In this document: piece by piece, positions 13,973 through 21,888 of the stretch
How positions within the stretch are numbered: position 1 is the first letter of the stretch
Layout of the letters: every line of letters starts with the position of its first letter
From: Spirochaetia bacterium
GTDB lineage: Bacteria > Spirochaetota > Spirochaetia > Treponematales > Breznakiellaceae
Length of the DNA stretch: 23,954 nt
Assembly: GCA_026002305.1 (NCBI GenBank)
Contig: BOBI01000017.1
Span: 1-23,954, forward strand
Reading direction: 5' to 3'
Notes under the pieces: model-generated
The model's database searches: none
Told to the model about the DNA's origin: nothing
Seen by the model: the letters and a program-made list of their open reading frames with translations, nothing else
Program-made: the position numbers and the translations under genes

Positions 13973-15859
13973 TTACTTCGTAAGCAGCCTATTTAAGCGT
14001 TTTACAAATTCGGCAGGTTCTTTTAGTTTAACGCCTTCCACAAGCAGGGCCTGATCCAAAAGCACAAAGGCAATATCGTTGATGTAGGCTTCGTCGTCGC
14101 TGGTTTTTAACGGGGAGACAAGCGGGTGTTCGCCGTTAATTTCAAGTATGGGTTTTATTTCCGGCATTCCCTCGGTTTGCCCCATTGCCTTTAACATCTG
14201 CGCCATCTGCATAGACGGATCGTTTTCGTCTGCAACTATGCAGCACGGCGAATCATGCAACCGCCGTGAAAGTTTTACATCCTTTACCCGCTCGCCTAAG
14301 GCTTTCTTTATTTTTTCGATAATGGGTTTCGCGTCATCTTCGGTTTTTTTGTCGCTCTTTTCGCCTAAATCTTCGTCGCTGCGGTTTACGGACTTTATCT
14401 CCCATTCTTTTGATGTGTCGCCCGCCGTCTTTTTATAGCGGCCTATTTGCGGTACAACGATTTCGTCAATTTCCTGATTCATTACAAGCACCTCAAAACC
14501 TTTTGCTTTGTAGGCCTCAAGCAGGGGGGATGCCTTTAATGTGTTTTCATCGCCGCCTGTAATATAGTAAATGTATTTTTGATCCGCCTTCATACGCGCA
14601 CAGTAATCGGAAAGGCTTGTCCAGCCTTCGACCGCAGTGCTCCTAAAACGAACCAATTCCAAAAGCGCGTCGCGGTTTGCCCAATCGGAATACAAACCTT
14701 CTTTTAAAGGCCTGTTGAACTGTTCAACAAACTGATCCCATTTTTCTTTTTCGCTTTCGGTCTCAGAAATACTTTTGAATTCGCCTAACAGTTTTTTTAC
14801 GGAAGCGTTTTTAATATTAACAAGAATTTTATTTTGTTGTAGAATTTCGCGGCTTACGTTTAACGGCAAATCCTCGCTGTCGATAACGCCGCGCACAAAA
14901 CGCAGCCATGTAGGAAGCAGCTCTTTATCATCATCTGTTATAAAAACACGTTTTACATACAGCTTTACACCCGGCTTGTAATCGGCATGAAACATATCAA
15001 ACGGAGCCTTTTTAGGCACAAAAAATAATGTCGCGTATTCCTGCGTGCCCTCCGCTTTTGTATGCACATGGAATAGAGGCTCGTCGGTTTCGTGGCTTAA
15101 CTGTTTGTAGAATTCCGTGTAATCGCTGTCTTTTAATTCCGTTTTTGCGCGCCGCCAAATTGCCGTGCCGGAATTAATACGATCCGTTTTTGTAACACTG
15201 CCTTTTTCTTTACCCTTATCATCATATTCTTTTTCATCATAAGTCAAATAAATCGGGAATGCGACATGGTTTGAATAACGTTTAACAATGTCTTCGATAC
15301 TCCAGCGGTTTGCGAATTCAGTGCCCTCATCCGTTAGGTGCAATTCCACCGTCGTGCCCTGACTTTCGCGCGATGCGCTTTCAATCTCATAACCTTCCTT
15401 GCCATCGCTGGTCCACTTCCATGCGGCGTCTTCGCCCGCCTTACGCGACGTAACTTCAATTTTGCGAGCAGCCATAAACGCCGAATAAAAACCCACGCCA
15501 AATTGTCCGATAAGATTACTGTCTTTTTTCGCATCGGCGGTTAACTTTTCCAAAAACGTTTTCGTGCCGGAACGCGCGATTGTACCGAGCGAATCTACTA
15601 AATCCTGCTCGTTCATACCGATGCCGTTATCCTCTACGGTTAAAGTTTTCTTGTCCTTGTCAAAACGTAAATCGATACGAGGATCAAAACTGATGCTCTT
15701 GTAGGCGTCATCGGCTACCGAGAGGTACTTTAGCTTGTCCAGCGCGTCCGACGCGTTAGAAACAAGCTCCCGCAAAAAAATCTCGCGGTTCGAATAAAGC
15801 GAATGAATGATCAGGTGAAGCAGTTGGCTCACCTCGGTTTGGAATTGGCGCTGTGCCAT
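13973..15859 (-). CDS. htpG: Molecular chaperone HtpG (Hsp90)
   Basis: The 628-residue protein has normal family length. The GHKL ATPase domain (about 1-220) shows SNREIFLRELVSNASDALDK, the DNGIGM motif, LGTIARSGTK and GQFGVGFYSAFM, which form the ATP pocket and lid. The middle domain (about 230-500) contains GVIDSEDLPLNVSREILQQN with the catalytic-loop Arg. The C-terminal dimerisation domain ends RLNRLLTK. Role: ATP-driven cytoplasmic chaperone, often stress-induced. The start has AAGGAG six bases upstream and a TTTTCA-17-TATTAT promoter beyond. I see no CIRCE element (TTAGCACTC-N9-GAGTGCTAA). It appears to be transcribed alone, with a long gap on both sides. Confidence 0.98.
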   Translation of the reverse strand: MAQRQFQTEVSQLLHLIIHSLYSNREIFLRELVSNASDALDKLKYLSVADDAYKSISFDPRIDLRFDKDKKTLTVEDNGIGMNEQDLVDSLGTIARSGTKTFLEKLTADAKKDSNLIGQFGVGFYSAFMAARKIEVTSRKAGEDAAWKWTSDGKEGYEIESASRESQGTTVELHLTDEGTEFANRWSIEDIVKRYSNHVAFPIYLTYDEKEYDDKGKEKGSVTKTDRINSGTAIWRRAKTELKDSDYTEFYKQLSHETDEPLFHVHTKAEGTQEYATLFFVPKKAPFDMFHADYKPGVKLYVKRVFITDDDKELLPTWLRFVRGVIDSEDLPLNVSREILQQNKILVNIKNASVKKLLGEFKSISETESEKEKWDQFVEQFNRPLKEGLYSDWANRDALLELVRFRSTAVEGWTSLSDYCARMKADQKYIYYITGGDENTLKASPLLEAYKAKGFEVLVMNQEIDEIVVPQIGRYKKTAGDTSKEWEIKSVNRSDEDLGEKSDKKTEDDAKPIIEKIKKALGERVKDVKLSRRLHDSPCCIVADENDPSMQMAQMLKAMGQTEGMPEIKPILEINGEHPLVSPLKTSDDEAYINDIAFVLLDQALLVEGVKLKEPAEFVKRLNRLLTK

Positions 15860-15913
15860 AGAGAACTCCTTGTTTTTTTTTAATTTTTTTTATTAAAGCA
15901 TACGCTTTACTAG

Positions 15914-15942
15914 ATAATAACGAATTTTGCAGCCTTTGAAAA
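15914..15942 (-). promoter_or_regulatory. htpG: Possible htpG promoter
   Basis: TTTTCA (15937-15942) and TATTAT (15914-15919) are 17 bases apart on the minus strand, about 55 bases before the htpG start. A small inverted repeat (AAAGCGTATGCTTT, about 15895-15908) and A/T-rich leader follow. Confidence 0.35.
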
Positions 15943-16022
15943 CACCGTTTTTCATCTTTTTTTCAACTGCCCGCCCACGCCCTGTTTACCGTAATAAAAG
16001 AAAAGACGATGTTCCGATAGCC

Positions 16023-16068
16023 CCTATGTTAGCGTCAAATGCGTTTTTTTGCTTTTGTTATATAGGCG
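16023..16068 (+). repeat. Direct repeat unit 1
   Basis: CCTATGTTAGCGTCAAATGC, then a T-run and ATAGGCGG, is repeated at 16207-16254 with about 80 percent identity by eye. A shorter repeat, AGGTTCCATTG(C/T)GGA, occurs at 16167 and 16266. The spacings differ (184 and 99 bases), so this is a mosaic of repeats, not one tandem duplication. Confidence 0.65.
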
Positions 16069-16206
16069 GCGTGCGGCTTGTGCAGCATGTGCCATTTGGC
16101 TGAATTACCCGACAAAAACAGAGGTGTATTTAGTTCTGAAATTGGTACTATGATGCAAACGCTCGCAGGTTCCATTGCGGAATGGATGGGGGCTGCCTGT
16201 TTCTTC

Positions 16207-16254
16207 CCTATGTTAGCGTCAAAGGCGTTTTTTCTGCTGTTGTGATAGAGGCGG
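16207..16254 (+). repeat. Direct repeat unit 2
   Basis: This is the second copy of the unit at 16023. Read on the minus strand it would encode LYHNSRKNAFDANIG. The first copy has an extra A in its A-run, which shifts that frame. Confidence 0.65.
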
Positions 16255-16444
16255 ATGACGCTGAAAGGTTCCATTGTGGAGCGTATTGCGTCATGCCGGT
16301 TAAACCGCTTCTGGCGGTCAAAGGAAAGATAACGGCCGGATAGCACTAACGCGAAACAATGGGTTCTTTCAGCGTCATCCGTTTTTGTGTTAAAGGCAGA
16401 AAAAAATGTATTTGGAGCGGGGGATTTATTCAAATTCAGAATTG

Positions 16445-17116
16445 CTAATTTTTTACAAAAAACAGCTCGCGGACTTCGTGGTCTTTGCGGATGCCTTTTT
16501 GCTCAAACTTGGTAAGGGGGCGCCAGTCCTTATGCGGGGAAAAACCGGCGGCGGCGTTTGAAAGTTGTGCCGTGGCGGTAAGCTCGGCAAGCGCAAAACC
16601 GGCGTATTCATCCCAGTCGGTTACAAAGTAGAGGTAGCCGCCACGAACAAGGCGGGAGGCAACGGCGTCTGTAAACGGGCGCTTAACAAGGCGTCGTTTG
16701 TGGTGGCGCTTTTTTGGCCAGGGGTCGGGGAAAAAAATGTGGAATGCGGAAACGGAGCTCTGCGGAATCATGTTTGCGATTACCGCAACGGCATCGGCTT
16801 CGATAATGCGAACGTTTTTTAGGCCCCGCTCCTCAATTTCCCACAAAAGCCTCCCGATACCGGCGCGGAAAACTTCTATCCCAAGGTAGTTTTTGCAGGG
16901 GTTGGCCTCGGCGATTTCGGCGGTTGCTATGCCCATGCCAAAACCTATTTCTACGGTGAGCGGGTTTTCGTTACCAAAAGTTTTTTGGACATCAAGATGA
17001 GTTTCGCTAAAATTGATGCAGTAGGCATCTTTAAAATCGTTGTACGCACGCTGTTGGGCATCTGTAAACCTGCCGCCGCGCAGCACGTAACTCTTTATAT
17101 GGCCGTCAGTTATCAT
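16445..17116 (-). CDS. trmB: tRNA (guanine-N7-)-methyltransferase
   Basis: The 223-residue enzyme uses S-adenosylmethionine to make m7G at position 46 of tRNA. It has the TrmB signature: VEIGFGMG (55-62, SAM-binding motif I), NYLGIEVFRAGIGRLL (77-92), RIIEADA (103-109), FFPDPWPKKRHHKRRL (128-143), the acceptor-side active motif, and DWDEYA near the C-terminal third. A longer open frame to 17245 lies inside the upstream lipoprotein gene. The ATG at 17116 gives a normal family length and starts 32 bases after that gene, although no strong Shine-Dalgarno is visible. It is last in a three-gene run with the lipoprotein and PHP genes. Confidence 0.95.
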   Translation of the reverse strand: MITDGHIKSYVLRGGRFTDAQQRAYNDFKDAYCINFSETHLDVQKTFGNENPLTVEIGFGMGIATAEIAEANPCKNYLGIEVFRAGIGRLLWEIEERGLKNVRIIEADAVAVIANMIPQSSVSAFHIFFPDPWPKKRHHKRRLVKRPFTDAVASRLVRGGYLYFVTDWDEYAGFALAELTATAQLSNAAAGFSPHKDWRPLTKFEQKGIRKDHEVRELFFVKN

Positions 17117-17148
17117 GGATCCCGTGGTAACGCCCGCGGCGCGGACGC

Positions 17149-17841
17149 CTAATGCGCCGTTGCCTGCGGCACTTCCTCCGACGCTGTTTTTATAGACGTC
17201 CGTTTTGTTACGGCCTGAACGGAATATTCTCTGTCCACCGCCCATAGCTCCACGGAAAAGGTATCGGCGGGCACATTGAGGGAAGACACCGTCCCCGTTT
17301 TCGAATTAAGTTTTATGGTGCCGCGCAATGTTCCGGCTTCGTTGTACAGGAACAAGCTGTTTTCCGGGTATTCGGATTCCGCCTTGTAGTTATCGTTGGC
17401 GACAGAAAATTTTGGAAAGGGGTGGCGGGTTACGGCATCGGCGGAAAACCCGATAATTTTTTCGTTGCGCTCGCCGCCCTTGTCCAGCAACACAGCACGG
17501 AAGCCGCCGCCCGGAAATTTTTCGCCCGCCGGAAAGGTAATGTTGCGGCTGCCCAGCCAGCGGAGGCCGCTTTCTTCAAAATTTACCCATTTATCAGGCG
17601 TCAATGACCAAAAAAGACCTTCGGAATCGTTGTATAATTGCAATTCGGCAATATCCTCCATGCCGTCGGCATCGTTTACAAGGGCAAAAAAGAGGAGGCG
17701 CGGCTCAATACCCGATTCTTCCTGAAAAAGTATGAGCTGCATAGTATAAAATGATATTTCAGGCGGCGATCTTGTACAAAAAGTGCATAAAATCGATAAC
17801 ATTGCAATGAAAATTACTAGTTTTATCTGTTTTTTAATCAT
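17149..17841 (-). CDS. Putative exported lipoprotein, unknown function
   Basis: I do not recognise a named family. The 230-residue protein begins with a basic N-region and a hydrophobic core (LVIFIAMLSILCTF) followed by Cys 22; CTFC is a relaxed lipobox of the kind tolerated in spirochaetes, so lipidation is likely but not certain. The mature part looks beta-rich, with FYTMQLILFQEESGIEPRLL, then DADGMEDIAELQLYNDSEGL and a C-terminal Ig-like stretch ending in SVQAVTKR. The ATG has AGGA about five bases upstream and begins five bases after the stop of the PHP gene, so the two are surely co-transcribed, and trmB follows. Role unknown. Confidence 0.75.
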   Translation of the reverse strand: MIKKQIKLVIFIAMLSILCTFCTRSPPEISFYTMQLILFQEESGIEPRLLFFALVNDADGMEDIAELQLYNDSEGLFWSLTPDKWVNFEESGLRWLGSRNITFPAGEKFPGGGFRAVLLDKGGERNEKIIGFSADAVTRHPFPKFSVANDNYKAESEYPENSLFLYNEAGTLRGTIKLNSKTGTVSSLNVPADTFSVELWAVDREYSVQAVTKRTSIKTASEEVPQATAH

Positions 17842-17846
17842 TTTTC

Positions 17847-18701
17847 CTAAAACTTTTCCTTACCCCACTGTGCTTTTCCATCGCGCCGCCCCTGAAAAAG
17901 CCGGAATTCCCTGTATCCGGCCTCCAGACAAAGACGGTGCGCGTCCTCGTAAAAGCCGCCTAAATGTTCCGGCCTGTGGGCGTCGGCATTTATTGTAACA
18001 GGAACGCCCGCTTTGCAAAACAGGGTAAGAAGGGCGAGCGAGGGGTAAGGCTCGTCGGTATAGCCGCGGTTAAGAGCGCCTGTATTTACTTCGGCAACGA
18101 TACCGGCGGCGGCGGCGGCGGCGGCGATCCGAGGCAGCCATTTTGTGTAGCGTGTGTCGTTTTCGGAAAAATATAAGCCGCCGCGATTATTTTTCTTTAC
18201 AAGATCGGCATGGCCCAAAATGTCAAAACCGCCGGATTCGATCATGCGCTCCACATTAGACCAATATGTGTCCACCATTGCGAATGTATCACCTGAAAAA
18301 TCTTCGTTTACCAGCAAAGCGAATTCCTCCGGCGGGGAATCGACACAGCGGGTGGCGCTTGCGTAGTGAACGGAACCTATCAAGAAATCCAGAGCTGAGG
18401 CATCGAAGTCCCAATCGGAAGGTTTTGCGACACCTGAAATAAAGTCCGCCTCCAAACCGGCAAAAACCGGCAGTTTCCCCCGCCACTTACCGGCTGCGGC
18501 GCGGACAGCGGCGAGATATTCGTCAAGGCGCTGCCCGCTCATGTGCCAATCTGTTTTAAGTCCAGAATTTACAGGCAGCGGGGCATGGGCGCTAAACCCC
18601 AGAGCGGCAAAGCCTTTTTCGTATGCGGCGCGGCAATAATCTTCCGGCATCCCGCTGCCATCGCAAAACGAAGTATGTGTGTGCAGGCACGAGTATTTCA
18701 T
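17847..18701 (-). CDS. PHP-domain phosphatase, histidinol-phosphatase type
   Basis: This 284-residue protein belongs to the PHP (HisJ/HisK-like) metallophosphatase group. It has HTHTSFCDGSG at 7-17 (metal ligands H7, H9 and the D-G-S-G turn), GFSAHAP, GLEADFI, DFLIGSVHY, ILGHADLV, and a C-terminal NADAHRPEHLGG with the last metal ligands. Known reaction: removal of phosphate from L-histidinol phosphate in histidine synthesis. No other his genes are here, so another phosphoester substrate is possible. An in-frame extension to 18929 overlaps the next gene; ATG 18701 before KYSCLHTHT is the normal start for the family. It contains a seven-alanine run encoded by (GCC)n. It is first in the run with the lipoprotein and trmB. 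Confidence 0.9.
   Translation of the reverse strand: MKYSCLHTHTSFCDGSGMPEDYCRAAYEKGFAALGFSAHAPLPVNSGLKTDWHMSGQRLDEYLAAVRAAAGKWRGKLPVFAGLEADFISGVAKPSDWDFDASALDFLIGSVHYASATRCVDSPPEEFALLVNEDFSGDTFAMVDTYWSNVERMIESGGFDILGHADLVKKNNRGGLYFSENDTRYTKWLPRIAAAAAAAGIVAEVNTGALNRGYTDEPYPSLALLTLFCKAGVPVTINADAHRPEHLGGFYEDAHRLCLEAGYREFRLFQGRRDGKAQWGKEKF
18104..18124 (+). repeat. Trinucleotide (CGG)7 tract
   Basis: Seven CGG units, read on the coding minus strand as alanine codons, give a run of seven Ala in the PHP phosphatase. Such tracts can gain or lose units by slippage without breaking the frame. Confidence 0.8.
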
Positions 18702-18763
18702 GGTTCTAGTAAGGTGGTTCCGATGCAAGATACGCTTTAAGCGTCGAAACAGCGGTAAAGGGA

Positions 18764-21061
18764 TCAATTGAAAACTACTTTGCCGGGCGGGGTACTGTCG
18801 TAGACAAACACCCCTGCGCTGCTTGTAAACTTTGCCGCATCGTAAGCGGTTAACGTGTAGCCGACGGCAACACCTTGCGCCGCCACAGTGCCAGCGGTTG
18901 TTGTAGCCGCTGTAATCTTTGCCGTCCACGTGTTACCGCTTGGATTATCGGGGTTGGCGGTTGGGTTCAAAGTTCCTGTTACGGTGATTGCTTTGCCGCT
19001 TGACAAATACACATCGTTATTCTGATCTATTACGGCGCTGCCTGAAATATTTAAAGCAGAAGAAAAAGTGTATACAAATATCCCGTTACCCGCAGCTCCG
19101 CTTGCCGTGCCATGGGCATTATTGCTAATTAAGCCGCCCTCAACAGTAGTGTTGCCTTGCCATATATCTATGCCGCCGCCGTAACGCGCTGCTTTATTGC
19201 CTGTAATTTTTCCGCCTTTCATTGTAAAAGTGCCGTATAGTTCAATAGCGCCGCCATCGCCGCCTGCATAATTATTTTTTATTTCACCGCCATTCATTGT
19301 AAAATTTGATGAACCTGATGAGCTTACCGCACCGCCGTAGCTGTTATAATCGTTATTTTGCAGGGTTACCCCGCTGTTAAGGACAAGTGTTCCGTCTACG
19401 TTTATAATAGGGCCGGTTGCCGTTAACCCGCCCGCGCCGTTGACTGCCCCGCCCGCCGGTGTTCCATCGCCGCCTGTCCACAGCGCGCCGCCGTCTACAA
19501 TAAGAATACCGGTACCCGCGCCGCTTACAATGGCCCCTCCCGCTGCATTGCGGTTGCCCAGTGTTAGCGCGGCTGCTTGCGGAACGTAAAAAAGGACGCC
19601 GCTATAGCCGCCGCCGCGTTTTATAAACTTTGTCTTACCGTTAGGCGACGTAATTATAAGCGGAAACGCGGAAGGGTGTGTTGTTGGCACAGGAGACGGC
19701 GCGGCAGTTACAAGTACATCATTTAATAGTGTAATAACATCGTGCGTGCTGAACGCTTCACCTGCGGTTGTATCAGGCTCCCATGCAATAGCTTCGTCTA
19801 AACTCAGGTGGTATTTAACCGCATCCACGCCGTCTTTTAAATACACGCGCAAGGCTGCTGCCGTTTGAATTGTGTATGTTTTTTCAGTCTGCCTATCCGG
19901 CGCGCGGCTTTTTATTTCGATCTCGACAGGCTGCGTAAAATCCACCGGCATAGTGTTCCAAGTATAAACAGGCATTGCCGCCTGACTGTTAGACGAAGTA
20001 AAATTATTTTTAATATCAGTACCGTTTAACGTGGCGCTTAATAAAAATTCACCGGGGCCGCCGGTCATATTTATTGAAAATTTTAACGGCGTCGAAGACG
20101 AAGGACTCTGTACCGTATCCATATCAAAATGGTAAATTCCATCGCCGTCCCAAACAAGATTTACAGGGCTGTTGTCGTTATTTAAAACATCAAACGAAAG
20201 AGACGCAAGGTAGCTGCGGAAGTAGGCGCTTGTATAATGGCGCGCGTCATGCGAAACACCGTTTGAATCTATCCATGTGCCGGATGTAAGACCCGCCCAC
20301 ACGGTAACGCCTTCTAAAAAATAACCCGCCTTTGTGTATGATGTGGAATCGCCGCGATAAAATTCGATAACTAATTTATTCGCTCCCGATGGCACATTGT
20401 TAAAAACAAGCGTCTTTTTTTTATTAACTCCATCAATGTCAAAGTCCGTGGTATAATAGTCAAGTATGATGTCGGGGCTTTCGGTAAGAGGTATCCCCGC
20501 GTGTAAATATGTAATTAATTCGGTTTCCGGCCAACTCACGGTAAGGGAAACCGTACCTGTTCCCATTCCCGCTACAGGGCTAAATTCCACGTTAATAAAA
20601 CCGCTTTGCACCTCCGCGTCCGCACAGTCCCGACTGCGTGTTAAAAGCGGCGCGGCATCATTCTCGTTTTGATACGCCAAGACCGTTATACGCAACGCTC
20701 TTAAACTTTTCAGATGGAAAAGCGCCTGCGCAATACCGCCTTCCGAAACAATCGTTTGCGTCCCAAACGGAGCGCCGCCGCCTGATGGTTCAAGCTGTAC
20801 AATAAGATGATGAAAGATGCCGCCGGAAGGCATAACTGAACGCAATGGCCCGTCGAAATTCTGTGCGCTATGCGAAATGTTTGAAATATCACCTGCCGCA
20901 ATTACTATTGTTAAGCTGCCATCATTCTGTATATTATTTGAAATTTGCCGAAACAGATCCGGTGTTGGCAGCATTTGTTCACAACCTGTAAACACAAGCG
21001 TCAATAATAAGATGAAAAACAGAAAAAGATTTTGTTGTTTAGTATCAGTTCTCTTATTCAT
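18764..21061 (-). CDS. Large surface lipoprotein with beta-helix-like repeats
   Basis: This 765-residue protein has a signal peptide with lipobox FTGC (C27 from ATG 21061). The N-terminal half is beta-rich, with a cadherin-like segment near 400-440 (VEIEIKSRAPDRQTEKTYTI). A region at about 520-690 has imperfect repeats of the form F-T-M-x-G-G-x-I-x-x-N and Y-G-G-A/G-I, such as SNFTMNGGEIKNNYAGGDGG and GTFTMKGGKITGNKAARYGG. These are typical of right-handed beta-helix or Pmp-like surface proteins. The C-terminus (PPGKVVFN) shows no autotransporter barrel. It is probably anchored in the outer membrane; adhesion or glycan contact is a guess. A longer frame to 21157 is rejected because the signal peptide starts at 21061; no clear Shine-Dalgarno is seen there. 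Confidence 0.8.
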   Translation of the reverse strand: MNKRTDTKQQNLFLFFILLLTLVFTGCEQMLPTPDLFRQISNNIQNDGSLTIVIAAGDISNISHSAQNFDGPLRSVMPSGGIFHHLIVQLEPSGGGAPFGTQTIVSEGGIAQALFHLKSLRALRITVLAYQNENDAAPLLTRSRDCADAEVQSGFINVEFSPVAGMGTGTVSLTVSWPETELITYLHAGIPLTESPDIILDYYTTDFDIDGVNKKKTLVFNNVPSGANKLVIEFYRGDSTSYTKAGYFLEGVTVWAGLTSGTWIDSNGVSHDARHYTSAYFRSYLASLSFDVLNNDNSPVNLVWDGDGIYHFDMDTVQSPSSSTPLKFSINMTGGPGEFLLSATLNGTDIKNNFTSSNSQAAMPVYTWNTMPVDFTQPVEIEIKSRAPDRQTEKTYTIQTAAALRVYLKDGVDAVKYHLSLDEAIAWEPDTTAGEAFSTHDVITLLNDVLVTAAPSPVPTTHPSAFPLIITSPNGKTKFIKRGGGYSGVLFYVPQAAALTLGNRNAAGGAIVSGAGTGILIVDGGALWTGGDGTPAGGAVNGAGGLTATGPIINVDGTLVLNSGVTLQNNDYNSYGGAVSSSGSSNFTMNGGEIKNNYAGGDGGAIELYGTFTMKGGKITGNKAARYGGGIDIWQGNTTVEGGLISNNAHGTASGAAGNGIFVYTFSSALNISGSAVIDQNNDVYLSSGKAITVTGTLNPTANPDNPSGNTWTAKITAATTTAGTVAAQGVAVGYTLTAYDAAKFTSSAGVFVYDSTPPGKVVFN

Positions 21062-21202
21062 TTTATAAAACCTATACAATAAAACCATAGCCTTGGAAGC
21101 AAAACTCTGCAGGTATCTCATATATATTATCGTATTTACTATAGAGAAACAAGGCAAAACTCAACGAAACATCTAAAATTTCGCTTAATTCGCTTTAAAG
21201 TG

Positions 21203-21233
21203 AGAAAAAAATACCCCGCACACAGGCGGGGCA
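21203..21233 (-). terminator. Intrinsic terminator of the small exported-protein gene
   Basis: On the minus strand CCCCGC and GCGGGG form a six-base-pair stem with a CTGTGT loop, followed by TATTTTTTTC. It lies about 20 bases after the stop at 21253. The plus-strand reading has only four T, so it works mainly in the minus direction. Confidence 0.9.
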
Positions 21234-21252
21234 CTTTTAAAAACTATTACTG

Positions 21253-21762
21253 CTATCTGAAATTTCTACCCGGGGTATTACCGAATTGTTTATGTACCCC
21301 ATTGCCGAATTGTTTATGCATAGCGCCAAAGTTTTTGCCGCCAAAACCGCCGCCATAGGGACCGCCGTGTTTACCGGCAAAGCTGCCTAGTGCAACGCGC
21401 TCGTTATCAAATTCATAGTCTTTGCCGTTTACCGTAACTTTTGTTGCGTGAAAATATTTGTAATCGGGTACCGCTTTAATTTTTCTTTCGTAACCTTGCA
21501 AACTTACAGCAGCGCCTTCTTTTATACCGTCAACAAAACCTACAAGTTTGCCTATGCCTGAAACATAATATGTCGTGTTATCGGCAAGAACGGCGATGCG
21601 CCCGTTTGTCCACGCAAGTTTACCGCTAATTTGTACAGGTTCCGGTTTTACAAGCCGGGCTGCTTGACCTTGGGACGCCGCGCCATTGTTACCCTGCGCC
21701 TGCGCAAAAACCATTGTTGCCGATGCGGCGGCTAAAACAAAACAAACTAAAATCTTTTTCAT
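21253..21762 (-). CDS. Small exported protein, glycine-rich tail
   Basis: This 169-residue protein has a standard signal peptide with likely cleavage after VFA (20/21). A compact beta-rich domain of about 80 residues follows (VQISGKLAWTNGRIAVLADN, then TTYYVSGIGKLVGFVDGIKE and GAAVSLQGYERK). Its pattern suggests a small barrel like those in bacterial OB-fold stress proteins, but I do not recognise a named family. The tail is rich in Gly, Phe and Lys (GGPYGGGFGGKNFG) and ends with two copies of HKQFGN. AAGGAG lies eight bases before the ATG, and an intrinsic terminator follows, so it is probably a well-expressed single gene. Confidence 0.8.
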   Translation of the reverse strand: MKKILVCFVLAAASATMVFAQAQGNNGAASQGQAARLVKPEPVQISGKLAWTNGRIAVLADNTTYYVSGIGKLVGFVDGIKEGAAVSLQGYERKIKAVPDYKYFHATKVTVNGKDYEFDNERVALGSFAGKHGGPYGGGFGGKNFGAMHKQFGNGVHKQFGNTPGRNFR

Positions 21763-21830
21763 ACATACTCCTTCTTTCGTAAGATGTACTAAAAGAACAA
21801 GTATTTTTTCATAACGTTACAAATAGTTTT

Positions 21831-21883
21831 TTATTGTCCGTGTTTTGGTTTAATACCGCGTGGCTTGCCGCGCGGTAGTTCAT
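21831..21883 (-). repeat. Dispersed repeat family 1, copy C (most complete)
   Basis: Read on the minus strand: ATGAACTACCGCGCGGCAAG, then CCACGCGGTATTAAACCAAA, then ACACGGACAATAA. It joins the variable-hairpin half (as in copy D) with the conserved core (as in copies A and B). ACCGCG and CGCGGT form a stem. It begins six bases after the stop of the GH18-like gene. Confidence 0.8.
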
Positions 21884-21888
21884 AGCGT

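Larger units (their letters stand above)
15860..16444. other. 585-base gap between trmB and htpG with direct repeats
   Basis: A minus-strand frame of 132 codons (16035-16433) has only a TTG start without a clear Shine-Dalgarno, and no product I can recognise. Its translation contains the internally repeated motif MEPxSV and spans the repeat units listed below. I regard it as probably not a gene, though a small unknown protein cannot be excluded. The htpG promoter region lies at the right-hand... higher-numbered start of htpG, that is 15860-15945. Confidence 0.4.

Noticed and set aside
15860..15960. CIRCE heat-shock operator before htpG
   Set aside because: The TTAGCACTC-N9-GAGTGCTAA pattern is not present; only a short unrelated inverted repeat is seen.
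16035..16433. 132-codon minus-strand frame
   Set aside because: TTG start without a clear ribosome site, crossing two direct repeats; no recognisable family, so listed only within the gap description.
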